DNA from: CAYMJV01 sp964390545
GTDB lineage: Bacteria > Desulfobacterota > BSN033 > UBA1163
Length of the DNA stretch: 5,050 nt
Assembly (NCBI GenBank): GCA_964390545.1
Contig: CAYMJV010000131.1
Coordinates: forward strand, 1-5,050
Direction of reading: 5' to 3'
Shown here: positions 1 to 4,066 of the stretch, in pieces
Layout of the letters: each line of letters starts with the position of its first letter
Numbering within the stretch: the stretch's first letter is position 1
Translations under genes and position numbers: made by a program
Notes under the pieces: generated by a model
Database searches by the model: none
What the model was told of the DNA's origin: nothing
What the model saw: only the letters and a program-made list of their open reading frames with translations

Positions 1-367
1 GCTTGGCCTCACTGGAGCAGTTCGAACCAATTGCTGCAACGATGGTTGGATCGGCGGCAAGTTTGGTCGCAGCAGCCTGGCCACCTTCGGCGTTACACCC
101 TGTGTCTTGAAAGGTTAGCTTAATGGGATGGCCGAGGAGTTTGCCACCCTTATCCTCAGTAGCAAGCTCAACACCACGTCTGGTATCGGTACCCAACGAG
201 GCGTCCGCGCCTGCAATAACCATCCAGCTAGCAATGTGAATGGGTTCCCCGGCTTTGATCTTCACGACGCCAACTTTGCCTTCATACTTGACTTGTGCTG
301 AGGCAGAAACCACACCTAGGCATGCTGCCACACTAAATACAACGAAAAAAATAAGAACGCGTTTCAT
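1..367 (-). CDS. Branched-chain amino-acid-type ABC transporter substrate-binding protein (partial, N-terminal 122 residues)
   Basis: Periplasmic ligand-binding component of a LivJ/LivK-type (Peripla_BP_6, type I fold) ABC importer; the 3' part lies beyond the left edge. The ATG at 365-367 follows a strong AAAGGAGG ribosome site. Residues 1-24 are a signal peptide: basic MKR, a hydrophobic core, then an A-S-A site before Q25. VAAC at 13-16 also fits a lipobox, so a lipoprotein is possible, but the hydrophobic stretch continues past C16 and I prefer signal peptidase I. The mature part shows family features: G40-E41-P42-I43 leading into the first strand, D61..RRGVELA helix (61-69), GGKLLGHPIKL (74-84), and the segment from C91 to E120 with CNAEGG and AAIGSNCSSEA. 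C91 and C117 could form a disulfide, as LivJ-type proteins often carry one. Family members are usually about 370-400 residues. The ligand cannot be told; amino acids, amides or urea are all possible. It has its own promoter and no evident link to thiamin. Confidence 0.9.
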   Translation of the reverse strand, partial: MKRVLIFFVVFSVAACLGVVSASAQVKYEGKVGVVKIKAGEPIHIASWMVIAGADASLGTDTRRGVELATEDKGGKLLGHPIKLTFQDTGCNAEGGQAAATKLAADPTIVAAIGSNCSSEAK

Positions 368-415
368 AGTTTCCTCCTTTCTCTCTTAAAACGATCCTTT
401 GGTATCTAAAACCCG

Positions 416-438
416 GTGCCTGTCCGTTATTTAGGCAC
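416..438 (-). other. Leader hairpin upstream of the binding-protein gene
   Basis: The roughly 150-base untranslated leader between the promoter (522-550) and the ATG at 367 contains a 6-bp perfect stem: GTGCCT at 416-421 against AGGCAC at 433-438, with an 11-base loop. Just upstream in the transcript (441-450) is an AAAGGAGGTG tract that looks like a second ribosome site, followed by very short reading frames. The structure is modest and matches no riboswitch class I know. Confidence 0.35.
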
Positions 439-497
439 ATCACCTCCTTTAGGGAATCACCCTGCCTCTGAAATATGATATTAGGAATCCCTCCGAA

Positions 498-520
498 AGT
501 TGCCCCACCGTTGGGCAACT
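498..520. promoter_or_regulatory. Palindrome over the transcription start (possible operator)
   Basis: Perfect 8-bp inverted repeat AGTTGCCC (498-505) and GGGCAACT (513-520) separated by 7 bases. It begins one base downstream of the -10 hexamer of the binding-protein promoter and so covers the predicted start point near 515. That position suits a repressor operator. If transcription starts at its upstream edge, it would instead be a 5'-terminal RNA hairpin. No known regulator is identified. Confidence 0.5.
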
Positions 521-521
521 C

Positions 522-550
522 ATATTATTAAAAAGAATCCTTCTTGTCAA
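522..550 (-). promoter_or_regulatory. Sigma-70 promoter of the binding-protein gene
   Basis: On the minus strand, TTGACA (545-550) is a perfect -35 box, followed by a 17-base spacer and TAATAT (522-527) as -10. Predicted start is near 515, giving a leader of about 150 bases before the ATG at 367. Position and spacing point to independent transcription of the binding protein rather than read-through from cytX alone. Confidence 0.75.
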
Positions 551-589
551 GTTTTTGATTTTTTACAATTTTCCAAGTTTTTTTACTTC
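551..589 (-). promoter_or_regulatory. A-tract region upstream of the -35 box (UP-element-like)
   Basis: Immediately upstream of the -35 box the minus strand carries four A-tracts of 4 to 7 bases, spaced roughly one helical turn or less apart and interrupted by short mixed bases. This composition fits an alpha-CTD-binding UP element or intrinsically curved DNA and would strengthen the promoter. The call rests on composition and position only. Confidence 0.4.
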
Positions 590-625
590 ATCCTCTTCCT
601 TCCACAATTGGGGTTATTAGAGGAT
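590..625 (-). other. Inverted repeat directly after the cytX stop codon
   Basis: ATCCTCT (590-596) and AGAGGAT (619-625) form a perfect 7-bp stem starting one base after the cytX TAA. The 22-base interval contains a smaller imperfect palindrome, CCACAATTGGGG (602-613). On the minus strand the stem is followed by A-rich, not U-rich, sequence, so it is not a standard intrinsic terminator. It may protect the 3' end of the thi transcript. Confidence 0.35.
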
Positions 626-1924
626 TTACTGACTTTTCCTAAACAACCAGTAGATCAAACCAGCCAGAATCATGCTCGGTAAAGATGAGCCCATGGGCCA
701 CGGAAAGGCCACTTTCATTCCCAGCACCTTCTCCATTAACATGGGTGAAAAACCCAGATAAATTGCAAATCCAATCGTCCATGCAAGGATAGCAGGAACG
801 TTTATTCCTTTCCAGAACCAGTATCTCCCGTTCTTCTTATAAAGATCCTCTAAAACCAGCAAACCCTTTCTGACAAGAAAATAATCGACGAGAACGATTC
901 CGAAGAGAGGACAGAACATGGCGCCAATGAAGAGGAGGAAATGTTCATAGTCAAGAAGGGTAGGGAAGATGAGCGCAGTGACCGTTCCCAGAATCCCTCC
1001 AATGATCACTCCCTTTCGTTCTCCTAATTTCGGAACGATATTCAACCCTGAGATCGCTGTGGAATAGATATCCAGAAAGGTGGTGGTAAAGGTGGAGAAG
1101 AGAACGACGATAAGTGCTGGAATAGCCCACCCAAACTTGACCATGAGATTCATCACGATTCCAGAAGGGTCAGGAGATTGGGTAGCCAGCGAAGCAGCCA
1201 GTCCGAGGAGATACATCCAGGAGGAGACAATGAAGTAGCTCATCCAAGTCCCCCAGAAACTCGATTTCGAATTGGTGGCAAAGCGTGAATAGTCGGAAAC
1301 CAACGGAAGCCACGAAATGGGCATGGCAATCACAAGGTCCATCCCGATCATGAATGGAAAATCTTTCTGCCTCGGGATCTGAGAGAGTTTTCCCCAGCCA
1401 TACTCTTGAAAAACAACATAGGTCATGAAAAGACATAAGAGTAACAGCGCAAATACTGAGATTCGTTCTAACCACTTCCAGATTCGATGTCCCACCAGCG
1501 CCCACAAAGTGGTGATGATTCCGGACAGGATGATCCAGAGAGGGAGATTTGAAAACCCGTAAAACTTAGAAATCGCGTCTGCTGCTCCACCGCAAACGAT
1601 CAACATGACGGCCGTCCAGCCGATTAATTGGATCACGTTAAGGCCGGCGGCAAAATAAGAACCTCTGATACCGAAAGAGGGTCGTACGCTGACCATCGTT
1701 GGAATGCCCCATCGGCTTCCAATCAATCCCCCCAGAGCGAAAGGAGTATTCCCTATAAGATGTCCGAGGACAATAGCCCAAAGACCTAAACCCAGCCCCA
1801 GAGGTACAATCAGACCTCCAGCCCAGATCTCTGCCAAAGAAACCGCAGCGCCCGCCCAGAGAAGAAAAAAATCCCAACCCCCTAAATTTCTCTCGTCCTT
1901 TGCAGTTGGTTCAATGCCAGCCAT
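626..1924 (-). CDS. cytX: NCS1-family permease, probable hydroxymethylpyrimidine transporter CytX
   Basis: 432-residue inner-membrane transporter of the nucleobase-cation-symport-1 family (CodB/CytX group), with about 12 hydrophobic segments and very short termini, the usual length for the group. Visible motifs: TM1 with LWAGAAVSLAEIWAGG (22-37), GIPTMVSVRPSFGIRGS (73-89), NVIQLIGWTAV (96-106, the substrate-site helix), SWLPLVSDYSRF (204-215), TTFLDIYSTAISGLN (281-295) and PLFGIVLVDYFLVRKG (339-354). The ATG at 1922-1924 follows AGGAGG (1931-1936) at good spacing. Family motifs alone would allow cytosine or another pyrimidine. Location as the second gene behind a TPP riboswitch and thiDN argues for HMP, the pyrimidine half of thiamin, as cargo, as proposed for CytX proteins. 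A 150-base repeat-filled gap separates it from thiDN, and no promoter is obvious there, so co-transcription under the riboswitch is likely. The specificity is inferred from context. Confidence 0.85.
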   Translation of the reverse strand: MAGIEPTAKDERNLGGWDFFLLWAGAAVSLAEIWAGGLIVPLGLGLGLWAIVLGHLIGNTPFALGGLIGSRWGIPTMVSVRPSFGIRGSYFAAGLNVIQLIGWTAVMLIVCGGAADAISKFYGFSNLPLWIILSGIITTLWALVGHRIWKWLERISVFALLLLCLFMTYVVFQEYGWGKLSQIPRQKDFPFMIGMDLVIAMPISWLPLVSDYSRFATNSKSSFWGTWMSYFIVSSWMYLLGLAASLATQSPDPSGIVMNLMVKFGWAIPALIVVLFSTFTTTFLDIYSTAISGLNIVPKLGERKGVIIGGILGTVTALIFPTLLDYEHFLLFIGAMFCPLFGIVLVDYFLVRKGLLVLEDLYKKNGRYWFWKGINVPAILAWTIGFAIYLGFSPMLMEKVLGMKVAFPWPMGSSLPSMILAGLIYWLFRKSQ

Positions 1925-1943
1925 AAGTCACCTCCTTTCTCAG

Positions 1944-2040
1944 AGTAGGCAGAAAGCAGAATGCAGTAAGCAGAAAAATATGAAGAAATAAGAATTCTTC
2001 CTGCCTTCTGTTTTCTGCATTCTATTTTTTGCTGCCTACT
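1944..2040. repeat. 97-bp imperfect inverted repeat between thiDN and cytX
   Basis: Two pairs of perfect 9-mers nest around a centre: AGTAGGCAG (1944-1952) with CTGCCTACT (2032-2040), and AGAATGCAG (1958-1966) with CTGCATTCT (2015-2023). Near the centre is the palindrome AAGAATTCTT (1990-1999). Transcribed in the thi mRNA, this would fold into a long interrupted hairpin that ends about 7 bases before the cytX Shine-Dalgarno AGGAGG (1931-1936). It could affect translation of cytX or mRNA stability. It is built from inverted copies of the heptamers described at 2001-2098. Confidence 0.75.
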
Positions 2041-2098
2041 GCTTTCCGCCTTCTGCTTTCTTAGTATTGCCTGCTTACTGCCGACTGCCGACTGCCTT
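2001..2098. repeat. Degenerate CTGCnnn heptamer tandem array
   Basis: Reading the plus strand, about 13 consecutive 7-base units fit the consensus CTGCYNN, with phase breaks of 3 bases (2029-2031) and 4 bases (2067-2070). Variants include CTGCCTT, CTGCATT, CTGCCTA, CTGCTTT, CTGCTTA and two copies of CTGCCGA. Four units in the opposite orientation lie in register at 1946-1973 (TAGGCAG, AAAGCAG, AATGCAG, TAAGCAG), each the exact reverse complement of a variant in the main array. The array runs into the 3' end of thiDN, supplies its stop codon (2075-2077) and encodes its last residues. It recalls the heptameric short tandem repeats known from cyanobacteria, without implying kinship. Confidence 0.8.
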
Positions 2099-3412
2099 CA
2101 CGACTTTCTGGACGACTTCAACTGGATTTCTGCCCAGGACCCGGATCATGGGTTCTTTGCCTATATCGCCCTCGTCGTAGATAAAGTCCGGAACACGTTT
2201 CATTCTTTTCAGAACCTCTTCTACACCCCATTCAAGCGAGGACCCTTCTTTTTCTTTTACCCTCTTTGGTTCCAGCCTACGGTCAAAGTGACCGACAAGG
2301 AAACCTTTCTTCTTGATTTGGTTAACGTTTTCTTTTGAATATCGAATATTCATGGCTGAGCAGGATTCTGGGTTGAATTTCATGACAGTGAGGATAATGT
2401 TCGCAACATGTTTGGAGCCCCCAAATTCAGGATCACCGAAGGTAGTCACCGTATCTTTGTATCGAACGATTCTTCCTGGAAAGGCAGCGACATCTTCCAT
2501 CCCTTCAGCCTGAGGAAGTGCATAACCTAAGTTTGAGGAAACCTCGGGGATGAGGTTTCCAACCTTGGCCTCCTTCATTAAGTCGAGGGCCTTCTTCAAC
2601 TCTTGAAGAACCCGATGCCGTTCCATCTCTCTAAGAATGTACGCAAAGGGATTCGTTGGTCCCGTACCTTTTCCAAGGGGAAGACCGGACTGGATGGCCA
2701 GGGTGATGAAGGTCTTTGCGTTTCTAACGGCTTCGGGAACCCTCTCACCTCTGGCGAGAAGCGTTGCAATGGCTGATGCGAAGGTACAACCAGTACCATG
2801 GGTATTCTTTGTCTCAATCCTTTTGCTTTCTATCTCATGAAATCTTCTCCCATCATAAAGGATGTCGATGGCCATCCCTCTTAGATGGCCGCCCTTCACA
2901 ACCACGTGTTTTGCTCCCAATTCATAGATCCGGTGCGCGGCTTTCTTCATCCCTTCAACTGAAGTCACCTTGAATCCAGTTAGAACAGAGGCCTCTGGAA
3001 GGTTTGGAGTGATCACCATCGAAAGAGGGAGCAACCTTTTAATCAGTGCATCCTGGGCATCCTCCCGAAGAAGGGAGTCTCCGCTCTTGGCAACCATCAC
3101 TGGATCGACCACGATCTTTCTCACACCATATTGCCGAATTTTCCTAGCCACAGCCTCGACAATTTCTGCGTTGGCCAACATTCCCGTCTTGATCGCATCG
3201 GCACCGATATCGGAGAGAACGGAATCGATCTGAGCTTCAACAAATCGCGTTGGAACTTCATGAATGGCCTGAACCCCCACTGTATTCTGAGCCGTCAGGG
3301 CAGTAAGGACACTCATCCCATAACCACCCAGTAAGGTGATGGCCTTCAAGTCCGCCTGAATTCCAGCCCCTCCTCCAGAATCTGATCCTGCAATCGTCAA
3401 TACTCGCTTCAT
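2075..3412 (-). CDS. thiDN: Bifunctional HMP(-P) kinase / thiamin-phosphate synthase (ThiD-ThiN fusion)
   Basis: 445-residue cytoplasmic fusion enzyme of thiamin synthesis. Residues 1-262 are ThiD (ribokinase fold), which phosphorylates hydroxymethylpyrimidine to HMP-P and HMP-PP: IAGSDSGGGAGIQADLK (7-23), VVDPVMVAKSGDSLL (101-115), ITPNLPEA (134-141), VKGGH (172-176) and the anion-hole motif THGTGCTFASA (204-214) with Cys209. Residues about 265-440 are ThiN, the ThiE-independent thiamin-phosphate synthase domain: NLIPEVSSNLGYALP (286-300), FPGRIVR (311-317), GDPEFGGSKHVANI (326-339) and the C-terminal PDFIYDEGDIGKEPMIRVLG (408-427). From memory, an Arg and a His 21 residues apart matter in an archaeal ThiN; R314 and H335 have that spacing. 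The ATG at 3410-3412 has AAGGAG (3419-3424) 6 bases upstream. The leader is a TPP riboswitch and cytX follows. The final residues (AVGSRQ) come from the heptamer array and are probably not functional. Both domains look intact. Confidence 0.95.
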   Translation of the reverse strand: MKRVLTIAGSDSGGGAGIQADLKAITLLGGYGMSVLTALTAQNTVGVQAIHEVPTRFVEAQIDSVLSDIGADAIKTGMLANAEIVEAVARKIRQYGVRKIVVDPVMVAKSGDSLLREDAQDALIKRLLPLSMVITPNLPEASVLTGFKVTSVEGMKKAAHRIYELGAKHVVVKGGHLRGMAIDILYDGRRFHEIESKRIETKNTHGTGCTFASAIATLLARGERVPEAVRNAKTFITLAIQSGLPLGKGTGPTNPFAYILREMERHRVLQELKKALDLMKEAKVGNLIPEVSSNLGYALPQAEGMEDVAAFPGRIVRYKDTVTTFGDPEFGGSKHVANIILTVMKFNPESCSAMNIRYSKENVNQIKKKGFLVGHFDRRLEPKRVKEKEGSSLEWGVEEVLKRMKRVPDFIYDEGDIGKEPMIRVLGRNPVEVVQKVVKAVGSRQ

Positions 3413-3440
3413 TTCGATCTCCTTCGCGAATCGAACTTGA

Positions 3441-3486
3441 AAAAATAAAAAGCCGTAATTCCAAAGGAGGTATTACGGCTTTTTTT
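3441..3486 (-). terminator. Riboswitch-controlled intrinsic terminator
   Basis: The stem pairs 3472-3484 with 3447-3459 (13 bp: 8 bp of GCCGTAAT/ATTACGGC plus 5 A-U pairs) around a 12-base loop, and the transcript then runs through a U-rich tract (3441-3451). It lies between the TPP aptamer and the thiDN ribosome site and is the expression platform. The 3' arm extended into the loop (3455-3463) is also perfectly complementary over 9 bases to the aptamer segment 3509-3517, so the two pairings exclude each other. The near-symmetric A/T flanks mean it could stop plus-strand transcripts too, but no plus-strand gene precedes it here. Confidence 0.92.
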
Positions 3487-3493
3487 ATTATTC

Positions 3494-3585
3494 CCCGCTT
3501 CCCTTCGCTGGAATTACCCAAACAGGTTCGGAGGGTCTCCCTGCATTTCGGCAGGGACTCTCAGCCCAATGAGCTCCCCTAGCTA
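3494..3585 (-). ncRNA. TPP riboswitch aptamer (THI element)
   Basis: The leader of thiDN carries the conserved thi-box features in order on the minus strand: AGGGGAGC opening, GGGCTGAGA (P2 and the CTGAGA bulge, 3559-3567), the variable P3 hairpin CCCTGC/GCAGGG (3539-3556), GACCC closing P2, AACCTG (about 3521-3526), the P5 hairpin TTGG-GTAATT-CCAG, and the terminal GCGAAGGGAAGC. The helix-closing P1 seems short: AGCT against AGC gives about 3 pairs. Predicted TPP binding to P4/P5 locks up the segment needed for antitermination, so the operon should be switched off by thiamin pyrophosphate. The exact aptamer ends are uncertain by a few bases. Confidence 0.96.
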
Positions 3586-3596
3586 TTTTTCATAAT

Positions 3597-3626
3597 ATTA
3601 TTACTAAAAGACTCGAATGATGTCAA
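3597..3626 (-). promoter_or_regulatory. Promoter of the thiamin operon
   Basis: On the minus strand TTGACA (3621-3626) is a perfect -35 box, followed by an 18-base spacer and AATAAT (3597-3602, five of six consensus bases). The predicted start near 3590 sits immediately upstream of the riboswitch aptamer, as expected for a THI-controlled leader. A 20-base-spaced TAATAT overlaps and is a weaker alternative -10. Confidence 0.7.
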
Positions 3627-3686
3627 TTCATTCCTTGCGACCATCCCTCGGGCTGAGAAAGGGAAACGAACCTCTCGACTCCCCGG

Positions 3687-3779
3687 CCTGATCCTTCGAC
3701 TGCGCTCAGGACAAGCGGCCAGGGCTTGCTCGAGGTTCACCCTGAACCACGCTTGTCCACCCCGCCTTCAAAGGTGGGG
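3687..3779. repeat. Cluster of inverted repeats (REP-like element)
   Basis: Successive dyads: CCTGA (3687-3691) with TCAGG (3706-3710); GGACAAGC (3709-3716) with GCTTGTCC (3751-3758), enclosing GGTTCA-CCC-TGAACC (3734-3748); then CCCCGCCTT (3760-3768) with AAGGTGGGG (3771-3779), perfect but for one G-T pair. The segment CCTTCGACTGCGCTCAGG resembles a short intergenic repeat I recall from many environmental bacterial genomes, though I cannot confirm copies from one window. It is more G+C-rich than its surroundings and lies outside both predicted divergent transcripts. Confidence 0.6.
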
Positions 3780-3804
3780 CTTCGCACGGCCGAACGGGTG
3801 AATA

Positions 3805-3834
3805 TTACCGAGATCAGAAGGAATATCTTATAAT
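3805..3834 (+). promoter_or_regulatory. Weak candidate upstream promoter for hppA
   Basis: TATAAT (3829-3834) is a perfect -10 hexamer, but the best -35 at 18 bases is TTACCG (3805-3810), which matches only half of the consensus. It may be a secondary or activator-dependent start. In A+T-rich sequence a chance match is quite possible. Confidence 0.25.
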
Positions 3835-3887
3835 AACAGTAACTTAATGTCATAACATTTGAACCCGGTGACTTTGTGAAAAAATTC

Positions 3888-3917
3888 TTGACTTCTTAAG
3901 ATCTATTCAATTATATT
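3888..3917 (+). promoter_or_regulatory. Probable hppA promoter
   Basis: TTGACT (3888-3893, five of six) and TATATT (3912-3917, five of six) with an 18-base spacer. The start would be near 3924, giving a leader of about 143 bases before the hppA ATG. No riboswitch or terminator hairpin is recognisable in that leader. Confidence 0.6.
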
Positions 3918-4066
3918 TAGCGTCGCCTGCCTGAACACCACAGGGAAATGAAGCGGAAAGCTTTGAAGTAACCAACCCTTGTCTTTTTAGGATGTATTGA
4001 AGAGAACTCGACGAAGATATGTAAAGTAATATGGTTAACTAAACATAAATCTTTTCAGGAGAAGGA

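Larger units (their letters stand above)
3627..4066. other. Divergent intergenic region between the thi operon and hppA
   Basis: No credible gene lies in these 440 bases. The left part (3687-3779) is a G+C-rich cluster of dyad symmetries. The part from about 3795 to 4066 is A+T-rich and holds candidate plus-strand promoters and a leader of about 140 bases for hppA. No tRNA, CRISPR or transposon ends are seen. Confidence 0.7.

Noticed and set aside
333..518. 61-codon minus-strand frame across the binding-protein leader and start
   Set aside because: It overlaps the real start in another frame, begins inside the predicted promoter start region, and its product resembles no protein. Only its small internal leader frames deserve mention.
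590..625. Intrinsic terminator after cytX
   Set aside because: A stem exists, but the minus strand has no U-tract after it; A-rich sequence follows instead.
1170..1877. Minus-strand frames inside cytX in another reading frame
   Set aside because: Both lie within a well-supported NCS1 permease gene and lack their own ribosome sites or family features.
1944..2098. CRISPR array
   Set aside because: The 7-base degenerate units are directly adjacent with no unique spacers, so this is a tandem and inverted microsatellite-like array.
3258..3521. 87-codon minus-strand frame starting in the riboswitch
   Set aside because: It starts within the TPP aptamer and overlaps the thiDN start in another frame; RNA structure and thiDN explain this stretch.
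3948..3971. Eight-codon frame (MKRKALK) in the hppA leader
   Set aside because: The purine-rich AGGG lies too near the ATG, and so short a frame is expected by chance.
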